Below the pieces are notes generated by a model. The model saw nothing but the letters and a program-made list of their open reading frames with translations. It searched no databases and had not been told where the DNA came from. A stretch of 30,317 bases of DNA, from the NCBI GenBank assembly GCA_000708835.1, contig DF237555.1:23021-53337 (forward strand), read 5' to 3'. The position numbers were made by a program, and so were the translations under genes. The DNA comes from Klebsormidium nitens. Its lineage: Eukaryota > Streptophyta > Klebsormidiophyceae > Klebsormidiales > Klebsormidiaceae. Below, in pieces: positions 14,087 through 29,182 of this stretch. Positions within the stretch are counted from its first letter, which is position 1. Each line of letters begins with the position of its first letter.

Positions 14087-16253
14087 GGCGGCGAAAAGCA
14101 CATGGGCGGATCAGCTGAAAAAACGGAGCAAGCAAGAGAGTGGCACCGGATGGACTAGTTTGGGGCACATGTCATAGCGCGAGAAAACGCGCGAGTTGAG
14201 CGGTTATCGTCTGCGTCATTAGCAAGTATTCTAGATGTACTTATGGTCTCCTTATGGTCGACATATTTTGAGCACAAATAGCCTCGGGAATGCGTATGTT
14301 TGCATCATGCACGCTTATGAACGAATCAATGCTTAAATCCAATTTCAAATCATAGTGGCCATGGGCCGCGGCGATCCTGAACAACCCTCGAATATTGCAA
14401 TATACCTATTGCAACAAGCCGATTAGCATTGCATGCACACCGCTTTGTTGGACTCATGAGGAAGTTGACAATGATGTTTGGATTCTCGATCAGCGAGGAC
14501 GTCGATCGGATGGGCACGTCGATCGGTGATCGTTAGAAGAGTTTAACATGCAATCATGTTGCGTGCTGTAGTAAAATCTCTGTGCCCAAAGTGCAGAGTG
14601 CTGCAGGGCGACATAAGTTCATAAATATCAAAAGCACGCTGAGTTACACCTAGCTGCTATAAACCATTTGCAACCGCTGGTTGACATCATTGTTGCATGA
14701 AAGGGCGGCGCCGTGGCGTGTTTGAAAGATGTTTGTGCAATTTCGACGCTTTGCAAAGACTCTAGGATCAACACGTACTAAATATATGCCAAATATTTGG
14801 TGCAATTTAATCTATACATGACTGATTAAATGACCTTCCTTTACAATATAGCCAACAGGGGTGTCCATGCACAGCCGGCGTGGAGCGCGGTCTGAACGTT
14901 CGACGCTGTGCGGCGCGGCAAGGCGAAGTTATTGGCACCACTGATCAGGCCATGGAAGCCTATGGCCCATGTGGCTACGGCGTTTTGAAAAGAGAACATC
15001 AGGCTCATGTGCATATGTGTACGTGTCATGCATCATGATCTATAAAGTGCATGCGGTGCAAAATTTAGATGAGGACATTTCCTTTAGTAAACCACATCAA
15101 CCGGACGTCAAACTCATGCAGACATTGACTGGTAGCCGCAGCAAGCTCTGCGGAGTCAAAACTCAACCGAACAAAGTCATATGCTTTATACATGCCGGAG
15201 ACCGTGCTCATGCATTCACAACGGCTCAGCTATATATAAGGGCGTTGCATGATTAAATCAATACCTATGTCGGACCGTGCTACATAATTTAAATGATGCT
15301 CAAGTAGGTCTAGGCGGGGCATGCTGAATGATTCCATATACAGATCATGCATGATTGAAAACCCGAGAACATCCGCGAGACAGACGGTTGTTGCTTCTTT
15401 AAGTTTGCCGACGGTAGGTTGTTGGACGGCCCAGACATCACTGATCAGCAGCCACAACAAGCTGCAAAATTGATGCTTACCGTACTGTCTCTCATTACAT
15501 GGCTGGACTCGCGAGCATGTTGCCCATGCAATTGTTTAAAGAGGGCGCTTAAGGATTCATAGGAAGGGACAATCGAATCTCCTACGCAGGAAGGGCCCAT
15601 AACGGCTCGATAGCTTGTCTTCTGTTTGAGCTCGGAAACATTCCCGGGGAGATACGAGTTTGGTGGCTGTCTTGGCCAAAGTCCGAATCAAACAAAACTC
15701 AGTTGCAACCGCATTTACCTGGAGACTTCCAATATGAATCTTGGCGTGATTCAATAATTGGCTGACAAAGCATCAGCTTCTAGGCCATGCTAGGTCACGG
15801 TCAGTAGTTTGTGATTCCGACATTGACATTAAGGAGAGAAAGGACTGGAAGCTGCTAGCAGATGCAAGCTGTCCTTACCTGGATATGCTGAATTGTCCCA
15901 TTTCCTACAGCTCTGAGCCACTTGTGGCGCGCACAAGTACTACTTGGGATAACGTCCTAACACTGGTCAAGAGAATCGTTGTCCAACTTCGGGCCAAGTA
16001 AAGACAGGGCTGCGGTTGCAGGTTCTGAACATCACCTATACAAACGCCGCTCGCTCGCCAACAGCAGATTTTACGAAATTCGTCCTCGAGGTTGAGATGG
16101 ATTACAAAATCTCAAACGTTTTCTGGAGGGAGGCCCCCCCAGACCGTACTGCCAACCTGCTTGTAACCTAAGCTCGGCAGCGATCGCCCTGCTGAGACGG
16201 GAAAGAGAAATTCCTTCCGTGGCGTACTTCCATGGTGACCCAGCCATGCTGGC
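14087..16253. other. Convergent intergenic interval, palindrome-rich
   Basis: This is the tail-to-tail space between the MGCGAS gene and SPT4. About 14200-15500 is AT-richer and full of self-complementary words: GCATGCA at 14431-14437, CATGCA at 15027-15032, a perfect 12-base palindrome ATCATGCATGAT at 15344-15355, and two copies of ACGTCGATCGG (14499-14509 and 14516-14526). The last about 150 bases, read leftward, are the SPT4 3' UTR. Short open frames (for example 15230-15460 minus) have no recognisable homology. Confidence 0.6.
16102..16106 (-). terminator. Candidate poly(A) signal TGTAA for SPT4
   Basis: The minus strand reads TGTAA about 150 bases after the SPT4 stop codon. TGTAA is the usual chlorophyte polyadenylation signal. 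The motif and spacing are seen; its use is inferred. Confidence 0.45.
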
Positions 16254-17976
16254 TCACGCTGTGTTGAGGGTGTGCCTGGGGATGTACTTCTTCCCGCGAT
16301 CTTCACACAACGTCTGCAGAGAGCAATTACAATCCATCCCCATTGAACAACCTCGTGCAGAATGCTCGCAATCTCAAACGAGTCGCAAGCACGGACTTAA
16401 TAAGCTGGCCAGCCAGCTTGCTAGCATCCCACCAACATGCTGCACATAATCGAGCGGGTTCACAGACAAACTGACCAAATACCTTCTCAAATACCACCTG
16501 CCGTACATGCAGAGACAGTACGGCCAGTCCATGGCACCTGCATGCCTGCAACATCAGCGCCAGGTGGCAGGCCAGGTGGCAGGGCGCAGCGAGAGGCTCC
16601 TCACCTGCAGTTCCTCGGACATGGGCTCCGCCACATGGACTGCATAACACCCGGGCACAAACTTGCCTGTGGCAAAGGCGAGGAGGGGATGAAGGTGTGA
16701 ACGAGAGCTTTACCGGCAGAAGAACACACGCGCGGTGTGCCAACGACAGTGGCCAACTGTAGGCATGAGGGGACCGCATCACCCAAGGGGACCGCATCAT
16801 GAGCAAGCTCAACCAATGGAAGGCTTCAGCACCGGAGGTCTCCATCATCCAGACCAAAGTGTGCAAGCATCTCGACCTTTTCCTACCAGGTCGTTTCTGC
16901 AAGGCGTTTTCCCCCCTCTTCCCGGAGATGCTTGGATCTTGAATTTGTCACTTACACTATGAACCATCTGCTGAACAGCAATCTCAAGACAACACAACAA
17001 ATTGCTGTTTCAGTACCAAATAAGGGGCCGATTAATGTTGACATTGTCTGAGTAATGCATGAGGGTGGAAAATGGTCCTGCCACTCGTCCACTCACCTAT
17101 TCTCTGATAGCGAGCAACCCAGCTGGCGTCAGGGTGCATCAAGGCAATCACACTGCCCAGGGCCATGAAACAAAGTGAGCCTCTGTCTCAACTAATCACG
17201 CTGAACACACAGTGTAGAGGCAGCAATACCCGAAAGCTTGGGATGAAACACCACCCTCCAATGTTTGCAGCTCCCATCCCAGATGTGAAGGAGTGGGTGT
17301 GCAACAACGCATTCTAGTGCCCAAGCTTCAACAAACCAACAGCATTGTCAAGGCGTGTCAATCAAAGTGGTGCAAGTGGTCCGCCTGGCTAGATTTCACG
17401 GGAGCATATGATCAGTGGACTAGGACACGTATACACTCAAACTCCGGAAGTCTACTTTTTTATGTGTATCTGCAATCGTTTACTGGCCAAATTACTAGCA
17501 TAGGAATGGAGGCTTTTCTCCCCTTCACAGAGCTGTCAAGCACAGCATCATTTAAGAACAGGTTCTGAGCTGGTCTAAGAGCTTTACATTGCCCGCCGGT
17601 CCTGCCCTTGGTCACTTACCCTGAGAAGTTGTGCGTTGTGCATTCCAGGACCCGATCCTTGTCCCGCTCCATGACAAAGAAATCGCAATTTTCACAGCCA
17701 GCCTCCAAAAACTGTACAAGCAGAAGCGCCCAGCGAGGGCTCAGCAGACACAAATCAGAGAGGAAGAGACAGCAGCCATATTGAGATATGCACTCTACGT
17801 CATAGCACCACCAGTAACACCACAAGGAGAAACAAATAATAAGAATCTTCGAAGCTCTAAACTGTTGGTTGCTTGCTCACCTGTTCAAAGGTTTTCACAA
17901 GAGAGCATCGCAGGCAGGCCCGCAAGCTGCGACCAAAGTCGGTTGGGACAGCTGCTGCCGGCATTGTTTCCGCCAT
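16254..17976 (-). CDS. SPT4: Transcription elongation factor SPT4, five exons
   Basis: Spt4 pairs with the NGN domain of Spt5 to form DSIF, which clamps RNA polymerase II and promotes processive elongation. Exons on the minus strand: 17976-17881, 17711-17620, 17152-17097, 16666-16605, 16313-16254, all GT-AG with closing phases. The product is 121 residues (human 117, plant about 116). The zinc ribbon is seen as CLRC (in RACLRCSLVKTFEQ) and CENC (in FLEAGCENCDFF), giving four cysteines in two CxxC pairs. The NFSG/VIALMHPDASWVARYQRIGKFVPGCYAV stretch is the conserved Spt5-binding half. The C-terminus is TLCEDRGKKYIPRHTLNTA. Two in-frame ATGs lie at the start (17976 and 17964); the first is chosen. 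An acceptor just upstream suggests a 5' UTR intron (about 18160-18009). The exons are too short to appear as long open frames. Confidence 0.93.
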
Positions 17977-19096
17977 AGGGGTGCCCCAGAGCAGAGAGAT
18001 TGCGGCCACTGGAAAAATCTGTTTTAGGCGTCACCTGAACTCGATGCACAGGCGATGTACATGGGACTAGAGCCAGAACTTCTCTTTGAATGTGCATAGG
18101 TACTGCTGCTTACATACATTCACAAAAGAAACCGCCGTCTGGAGGTCATCCGGCACTTACATATGGGAACCACTTGCGGTGCACTTCATTGATACTGCAG
18201 AGCCCCAACCAACTTCGACCAAGAACATGGTGGTGCCAATCTCCGTAGCACCGACACCCCCGGCTGCTCTCAGAAGAAGTGGCAGGCAGAGACCTTTGAC
18301 CAATTCAACTTGAAGTTGCGCCCTTCCTTGACCCACTCCAGCCAGCAAACTTGTCATTGGTACAACTTTTAATACAAGACTATGTACACCTTCAGCCTAC
18401 GGTACTTTAATATAGGTAGACCGTAGGTAGTTGTAGTGGGTACCTACCGTACCGGCAAGGGAATTCACCACCTTTTGGTGTGAAAAGCATCCTGAGGTTT
18501 CACCGGGCGCGTTGAAATTTTATTTTTTCATTTCACACAAGCACTTGTTTTGCTTTCCACACACTCTATTAGCAGCCCAAAATGATACTTATGATTCCAG
18601 AAAATGTTAGTTTCACCTTTTCACAGTTGGGGTGACCCTTGGTTTTGTTAACCCTTTTACAACTTTAATTTGTTGAAAGTACGGTACCGGTACTACTTGC
18701 AACAAAAACACCTGGCCCTGCACCTAGGCCGCTGCATGGGACCTGGGCTTGGGGTCTTCAGACTGAAACTTTTCATGCAGGAGCCTAGGCGAGTAGGTAG
18801 CTCTGGCTTGGAGGCGGAGCTCTGGAGGCGCAATAACTTGGGCATAAGAAGCTGAACCCACCTTGATTGTCTGTGTGCTTCATGCGGCCTCAACTCACGC
18901 TACCATTCAGCATCACAGGCACTGGCAGCCAATTGGGAAGTCGACCTTTGTGTAATTAGTCCACTGAGTGGAGCTTCCAATCCGTAAGACATCGGACCTG
19001 CCTACATGTGAGTCAAATCTGCGCAGAGTAATTCGAAAAGGTTGGAGCCAAAGAAGGGGTATAGCGGTAGAATTAAGGACATAGCAGTCCTTCGTC
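17977..19096. other. Head-to-head interval between SPT4 and PP2A
   Basis: The start codons of the two divergent genes are about 1.1 kb apart. The SPT4 side contains a likely 5' UTR intron: minus-strand donor GTAAGT at 18160-18155 and acceptor CAG at 18011-18009. The middle holds a candidate fold-back element (18430-18703). No further gene is supported. Both promoters must lie here, but no core motif is assigned. Confidence 0.6.
18430..18703. mobile_element. Candidate MITE-like fold-back element (about 270 bp)
   Basis: The left end (18430-18455, containing TACCTACCGTACC) and the reverse complement of the right end (18679-18703, containing TACCGGTACCGTAC) match imperfectly as terminal inverted repeats. 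Inside them, TGTGAAAAG at 18479-18487 pairs with CTTTTCACA at 18617-18625. The interior is AT-rich and non-coding. No clear target-site duplication is identified and no second copy exists in the window, so this may be only chance symmetry in a promoter. Confidence 0.3.
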
Positions 19097-22163
<3,067 letters not shown>

Positions 22164-22238
22164 GGTCGTTTGAGCTGGACGTTCTATGCAAAAGCAGACT
22201 CAAAGCAACGGTGGTGGACCTAAGAAGCAATTGTTTTA

Positions 22239-22243
22239 TGTAA
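22239..22243 (+). terminator. Candidate poly(A) signal TGTAA for PP2A
   Basis: TGTAA lies about 75 bases after the PP2A stop codon, inside the expected 3' UTR. It fits the chlorophyte polyadenylation signal. Actual use is inferred from position. Confidence 0.5.
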
Positions 22244-25060
22244 TCTTCAGAAAGGTCCTTTGCTGTGGCAGACCAAAAACATGTATCGCAGGTGTGCTTA
22301 ACTTGCAGAGTGGCGGAAGATGTGTATGGTCGACGTGCTGCTCAGCCGAACATGAGGGGATCTTGGCGGAAGCCCTTTCAGTGCTCGCAACCTTTTTCTG
22401 AAACTTAGCACGGCCTGAAAGAGATCTGGGGCTTGCATTCATTGACTGGATGCCAGTCTGCAATGGCGATCCCTTTTGTGCTCCATATTGCGAGACTGGC
22501 CTGAAGCAGTTTGACATGGCAGGTCTGGTTTCTTTAGACTATGCTATGGATGCCAGCTCGAAATAGCTGCTGGTGCGCCCCTTCTTTGATTTAGGCTCCC
22601 CAATTTCGCGGATTGATTACCACATCCCACATTTGCCAGTGTCTTTTGGTGGCACCACGCGTTTTCCAGCTAGTACACGGTTTTGTTCGCATGCAACACC
22701 CGCTAGTGGCATGTGCAAAGTACTTCATCAAGGCAGTGGCATTGCATTCAATGATGATGAAGCAAAGGTCCCATTCTTGAGCTCAATCTACTATCAGCTT
22801 GTTATAATTATGGTATTCGCTTCAAGGCTTATCTTGCTCAATATCAACGTGTATGTGTTCATATACTCAAATGGTGTTCTCTTTTCAATGTTTGGTTGGC
22901 TTAATTTGATTTTCATGTATTTTCTAGACTAGTAGTACACGAATGACTAGCTTCAAAGCGGGTCAAAATGGATGAAAGGTCTTACTAACTGACTAACACT
23001 ATAATTAGTTTTGCATCAGGCTTAATTTGCTACGTACTGCTTCAATTCAATTTGTCACGTTGCAAAGCTTCGCTCTACGTTGGCGGAGTCCAATTTTAGA
23101 AACGTGTTCGATTTGCGACTTCCACGCGTACAAGCTCAGATTTCCTCTAGGAGGGCTATAGGCACGAAGACTGAAATTTGCTTAGGATCCAATCACCTTA
23201 AGATCAGGCAAGGCATGATGATCGATGTGACACGCAAATAGGCCGGGTTGCAACAATATGAAGTTGCAAAGCTTGAGATATATCATGCAGTGCAAGTGCT
23301 AAGGCCATGAACGAACATAACAAACTAATAACTACAGACATTCAATAACGATTCCGTATATTTAATTCTAGCTTAACACTAAGATTTTCTACTCGCGATA
23401 TACTCAATATTCAAGTTGTATATATCCGACTCTTGATGTACACAATATCGTTTACATGAAGATTGTATTCGTGGCCCAACTGCTTCAATACTTGAAGAGA
23501 TATCTCTAGCGCGCTAGCAATATATTGCAGGGCTCAGTAAGGGAATGATATATGCATGCAGCCGCCGTACTGACTCGGAGCATGCAAGTTGCGGAGACTA
23601 CAAGTTTCATGCACTCGGCGGAGCGTTGCATGCCCGTGATGGCGCTCAGTATTAAAGCTTGGCTCGGGGTTCAATTTATCGTACAACAACAAGCCGCGGC
23701 CTATGAGTGACCACCGCATGCACAGCTAGCCTGAGCGCTGGCATAGTGACATTAGTCATTCATGCCACTGAATCGGATCCGATCATATAGCTGCGGCCCG
23801 GCGCGCGTTCAAGTTAGCTGCATATGCACATAACTGCGAATGAGGAGGCTATGTATCCGAGGGACCAAGGGCTAGTGTCAGCCGGGTGTCAGCCGTGACC
23901 AAGGCGCGGCGCCATATATTTACGTACAAATAGTATGTTACACTTATAGAGCCTGCATCATTGCCAGCTCTTGGACGATCGATCAAAAATCCGAGCCTTG
24001 CCAAGATGCGACATCATGCATTGGCCGGCTCGCATACACTGACTGAGGCTGCATGTGCACTCTTACCTGCTAATTGGAAAGGCATTAGAGCCGTAGAGCT
24101 CGACCGGTTAATTTCCGCGGCCGGCCCGGGCCAGGCTCAGTGGCCGCTCATGCAGCTCTGATTCGATCATGCACCGCGTCACTGGGGCCGCGGTGATCGA
24201 TTAACTATTTGTCTCTTATAAAAATCAAAGATTTCATGCATTGGAAGCGGTATTTCCGCCATGGCTATATATAGCCTCTGGTACGTTGCTTGATCGAGGA
24301 CTTTGAACATGACGCGGTGAACTTGAACCGTCTAGCTTGCCGCGCAATTTTTTTTACTAATTATATATAACGGTCTGCGAAATGTACCTTGATCGATTAT
24401 AGTCCTATATGCAACTGTTCGATCATATTGTATAAGTTATGTAGCATGTACGCTGCATGGAGTCCATGTTTCAACTTCACCTCAGCGCCGGGCCGGCCGA
24501 GACCGTTAGAGTACGTCGTCGATCTTGACTACGTATCCAACATGATCGTCGGATCATGCTGCATGTTGTCCGGCGAGTCACTGGAGTGGTTTGTGATCGA
24601 GTCGAGCTAGCCTCGGAGTCCGATTATTATCTGTTTACAGCTTGTCAAGTTCGGTCCACAATTCGTCCTTGCTGTCAATGACATGCAAAAGGTTGCTTGA
24701 AAACTATGATCACCAGTGCGCCTGCCAGCAACTACAGTAACCCATTGCATGCATATAGGTGCCACCAAAGTTTTGAAACATATACTTTTCGGATCATGTG
24801 CCTCCAATATCTTGAAACATATATACTCAACTCATGCAAAGTGAAGTGTTCAGACCGTGTTCCAGGATGACGATCCTTCGAGATTTTGAAGACAAATATT
24901 GAGAAACCATGCTTTACAGAGAATTCCTGCACACCGCGACATGACGCCGTGACAGTCTTATTTAGCAAAGGAATCGATCAAGTAGGATGAAATCTGCTGT
25001 ATAATCTCGAGACTAAGATGCGATATCGATTGGATACCATCAATAAAAATATATATATGC

Positions 25061-25065
25061 TTACA
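25061..25065 (-). terminator. Candidate poly(A) signal TGTAA for the sigma-factor gene
   Basis: The minus strand reads TGTAA here, and again at 25079-25083, about 350-375 bases beyond the proposed sigma-factor stop. Two nearby copies make one of them a plausible cleavage signal, but the distance depends on the uncertain last exon. Confidence 0.3.
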
Positions 25066-25435
25066 ACTTTGCAAAAGCTTACACGAATCTACGTAGAGTG
25101 TGTCCGGATGACAAGATTGATTAAGCGGCGTGCTTTGTACACCTCTGGTCGGACTGTTTGCACGCTTACCCCCTAGGTGTTGCGCAACAAGGCATTGCAG
25201 GGGCGGAGCAGACAGTCGTACGGCAAGGACGTGCAGCGCCCATGCGGCGCCACCATCTTTGGTACAAACGCTCCCAGCTCTCAGGCCCCATGCAGCACAG
25301 GCTACTGCAATCTTCTTCCCAGTTGCCTACCTCTTTCGGTATGCGTGCACTCTGGGTAAAGCAGGCCGATCAGACCACCAGGAGATCTTCGACGTCCTTC
25401 TTAAATGGCCCCCGTAGCTTGGCAATGGCGGTGTT

Positions 25436-28400
25436 CTACAGGACACCATGGGAAGAAATGCGTTGTAACCTCTGCCGGGCGTTTCTCGCATGACATGAAG
25501 GAAGAGCAAAGAGATAACGCGCACGCTTGCGCATATGCGCTCCCAAATCTGAAAGTTTGCAGCGTCATAATGCAACGCGTGGCAGATTGAAGTCGTCACG
25601 TCCCCGGCACAATGTGCTTACCTGCAACTTGGCAACCTTGGCAAAGCGTACGCTGGCGAGCTTCGATGTCTGCATTCAGATGGAAAAATCAACATCAGTG
25701 CTCCCGTCTCTCAACACGGATGCGCAAGGTCGGGATTGCTGCGAGTGGCGCACAGTCCGCATGCAAGCACGCCCTTGGCCTGTATTGCCCGGCCGCATGT
25801 TCAAGCCCCCGGCTGGGCGCGGCGCCTAAAACCGTACCTGGGCCAGGTTGTGCACGGGCTGCCCGCGCAGGCCCAGCCGCAGCTCCAGCACGCGCGCCTC
25901 CTCCGCCTCCAGCTTGCACAGCAGCCGCTCGATGTCGTGCGGCGCGCCCTCCTGCGCCAGCATCTGCACACACCCACGGGGGCGCTCGATCATCCGGAGT
26001 CGCCCGAGCGCCCTGAGCCGCCGAGCCTCTCATCTCTGCACCCACTCACTTTCCTGCCACTCATACAGCAAGCAGGACCTCTTTTCATCACGGGATCATG
26101 CGTGCAGCAGCGCGGTGGGGCTGACCTCGTAGGGGTCCTTGTGGCAGTCGGGGTCGGCCAGCTTGTCGGCCCAGTCCGCCACGCGCTCCCCGCTGGCCAG
26201 GCTGCGCTGCAGCAGCGCGGGGCCACCGCTCTCCAGGGAAACCACCTCCTGCGACGCCGCCAGCAGCAGGCGCACCGCGCCCTCGCTCAGCCGCACCGCC
26301 GCCGCGGTCTCCGCCAACGTCGCAGGCCGGCCCAGCTGCACCAGCAGCAGCTGCAGCAGAGGGGAGAGTGTGTGTGGGGGGAGGGTCGAACGGCGAGACC
26401 GGTTCGAAGAGGCGGGGGTAAGTCGACCGGGAAGGCAAAGAGCATGCGAAGGCAGAGTGGGTCAGGAAGACGGGCAGAAGTCACCAGGGAGGCCGCTGCG
26501 GAGAGGACTCCACGAGGACCAGGGAGGGGAGCAAGGGGACGGGCGGGGCGGGCCTCACTGCTCGGGCCTTGGCGATCTTGCTGAGGCGGTCCCAGGCGTA
26601 CGCGGGCAGGCGCACCAGCCGGCTGTCCTGCCGAATGGTCGCCTGGATGCTCTGCACGGCAGCAAGGCGGGCCGTCAGAAGGCAACGGCCAGGAGCATGC
26701 GCCCCGGCCCGGGAAGCGGCCATAGCCCTCGGGGCTGTGACGCGGTTGAGACCAAGAAGAGGGAGGACTCCGCTATCTTACAAACCAAGAAACACGTTCC
26801 TGGCATAAATGCCACAAAGGGCAAAACCATTGAGACGGTTCAGGTCCACCAATTTAACTGGCTCATCGTGGATTAAAATTCATTACAGCACTTTTCTCAT
26901 GAAAACACAACATGGCGAGAGCAACGCAAGTGAGGCTGATTGCTCGGAAAGCCTTTCCCACTTGAGATCCGTGCGACAATGAGCTGTAGAGGGGACACCA
27001 CTCAAAAGCCGTGTGAAAGCAACGAAGTGCTCAGCCACCCTCAGGCGTGCCTTCCTGTGCACACGAGGGCGGCAGCAGGCGTACCAGGATCTTTGACGAG
27101 AAATCCGCGACCATCTTCAAGGCACTCTCTTGCGCTACACATCCATCATGCAAGTCGGGCAGCGCGTGGCGCGGGGCTGACCTGGCGGATCCAGTAGGTG
27201 GCGTACGTGCTGAAGCGGAAGCCGCGGCGCACGTCGTAGCGGTCGACGGCCTTGAGGAGGCCCACGATGCCCGCCTGCACCAGGTCCTCCAGGTCAAGGC
27301 CGACGCGCGGGAACGACTGCGCCACCGACACCGCGAGGCGCAGGTTGCCCTCCACCAGCCGGCACTTGGCCGCCACGCCCTGCTCCACCCTGCAGCAGCG
27401 CACCCGCAGCGTCAGCCGGCACGCGAGGGGGGGCCGCACAGCGGAGGAGCAACCAGCGGTACAGCATGCACCGGCAAGGCGGACGCAGAGGGCAGGCATC
27501 AGCGGGGCCCAAAGGGAACAGCACAGGCGAGAGGGAGTCGCGCGTTCAATCTCCAAACAACTATGATTTCCACTTATGCGCCTGGACCTTGTGACAGGTC
27601 CTTCGTAATACATGCAATCATCCAAACGCACACCCACTGTCCACTGCGACTTTTGGAGTGGCACGTGTCTAGTTGCAGGAAAGAGCAGCATGGAGCCCGG
27701 AGAGACAGGCGGGGGTCTGCACCTTCGCCGCAGTTCTCCAACGGAGCTCAGCTCTGAAGCCTCGCTCCACTCCTCGTCACTGGGGGAGCGCTGTAATCGA
27801 ACTTCTAATTCATCTCGGACTGCACGGAGGGCGTGGTATGCCTGCAGATTGAAAACCCTTCGTAAGCGGAGATACAGTGCGTCTATACAAATGTAGGGAC
27901 TTCAGATGCAACAGTGCCATAAAGTACTCTTCCGGCCACAGATTTGTCTCCACGACGGCCTTCATTTACAGCTGTTTGTATCAAACTTGCCCATTGGGTT
28001 CCCTCCTCTCCCAAGCAAAGTTCCTGATCTCAAATGTTTGCTGCCTTCCTTGTCGTTGATCATACGATCCAAGATCAGGAAACATGCTTACAGCATTTTT
28101 AACCCGATGGCAGTTTTGATGCAGAGAATGTACATGCACCCCCTGCGCCCGAGGAGGGGCCCTCACCAGAACCCTGCGGCTGAACTTCTTCTCCTGCGGC
28201 AGCGTGAGCCGTGGGTAGCACGCCAGCAGCAGGTGCAGGTGCGTCGCAGTGCCCGTCTGGTCCGCCCCATCGCGCCGCGCCGCCGCCTCCGCGCTCCGCT
28301 CGTACTGGCGCGCCCTCTCCTGCAGCAGCTCGCGCAGCCGGGCGGTGGAGGCCTGCTGGCGCCGCACGCGCCTCTGGACCAAGGTCTGCGTGGCGGGAGC

Positions 28401-29182
28401 TGCTGCCGCCACCAGGGCCTGGACCTGCGGGGCTCACGAGGATGAGCGGCAGAGCTAGCAGCAGAGGGAGAACGAGCAGCATTATCAGCGTATCAGGAAT
28501 TTGTTGGGTTGAGAGCCGAGGCTCCGGAGCAAGCCAGTCGTTCCATCAATCTGGTTGGTCGATCTGGTGCACACAAAGGCCTAGTACGGCTCATACCAAT
28601 TTGAGAAGTCGTCCCACAATTGTGCAAGTTCAAGATGAGTGCGCTGCTCAAGCATTGGGATGAAGTGGCAGAATGGCAGGAGGGCCCCTTCACCTTCTCT
28701 GAGGGTGCTGCGGGTGCTGCAACCACCGAGACCCGCCCGTTCCGGATGCGCACCAGCCGGTCCCCCAGGCGCACTGTGCCATCCTGCCAGACGGTGTCCC
28801 GGTGCTCCCCCCGCCGCACCCATTCCTTGTACACCGCCATTGTAGCCGCCTCTGACCCCGTCACCTCAGCGCACTTGCTGCGCTCCTCCAAGGGAGGCTG
28901 GCGGCTGACCAGCGGTTCTACCCGGCGGCGCTGTGCGGGCTGCCTTCCAGCTGCCGCATGCCGCCAGTCAACGACCTCTGCGGGCAGCGGGGGCGGCCCT
29001 GTAGGGACACCCCCGTGCCCAGAGCTGCGCAACGCCTCCCCTGACTGCGTGCCTACTGCGTGAAGGCAGCACACACGGATACCACCTGGTGCGCACTTGC
29101 TTGGTGAACACGGGTGTGCCGTCTTACGTAAGTAACATGAATTGTCAAGACTTGATATTTGGGCGCTAGCCATCACAGACAT
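25436..29182 (-). CDS. RPOD: Plastid RNA polymerase sigma-70 factor, about nine exons
   Basis: This nuclear-encoded sigma factor directs the bacterial-type plastid RNA polymerase to promoters. Exons (minus): 29182-28694, 28424-28167, 27841-27723, 27389-27182, 26651-26559, 26350-26126, 25963-25838, 25669-25622, and a tentative last exon 25471-25436, giving about 533 residues. The first about 45 residues (MSVMASAQ onward, rich in S/K/C, one Asp) look like a chloroplast transit peptide. An in-frame TAG lies six bases before this ATG. Region 1.2 is LHLLLACYPRLTLPQEKKFSRR. Region 2 is CRLVEGNLRLAVSVAQ, then DLVQAGIVGLLKAVDRYD, with the promoter-melting and -10 segment RRGFRFSTYATYWIRQ (344-358). 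Region 3 is IQATIRQDSRLVRLP, then LGRPATLAETAAAVRLSEGAVRLLLAASQ. Region 4 is LEAEEARVLELRLGL. The region 4.2 helix (LASVRFAKVAKLQ) is divergent, and the final 11 residues are uncertain. Regions 1.2 to 3 are secure. Confidence 0.9.

Larger units (their letters stand above)
22164..25435. other. Convergent intergenic interval, palindrome-rich (largest)
   Basis: This is the tail-to-tail space between PP2A and the sigma-factor gene. About 22164-22560 is PP2A 3' flank. From about 22930 to 25100 the sequence is AT-richer and dense in CATGCA/TGCATG (23555-23560, 24746-24754 and many others), GATCGATC-like words and TATATA runs. The sigma-factor 3' UTR probably occupies the rightmost few hundred bases. 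No open frame here has recognisable homology, and no tRNA or transposon ends were found. Confidence 0.6.

Noticed and set aside
12434-14177. Alternative plus-strand frames within the MGCGAS gene
   Set aside because: They are overlapping shadow frames, shorter and broken, while the 550-codon frame has a good start context and a continuous reading to its stop.
16327-16902. 191-codon minus-strand open frame
   Set aside because: It covers SPT4 exon 4 in the wrong frame and crosses two SPT4 introns. The spliced SPT4 model accounts for the conserved sequence.
18157-18357. Minus-strand frame upstream of SPT4 with an exon-like piece reading INEVHRKWFPY in another frame
   Set aside because: It has a good donor, but joining it to the SPT4 exon in frame creates a stop or an unconserved extension. 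It is better read as 5' UTR.
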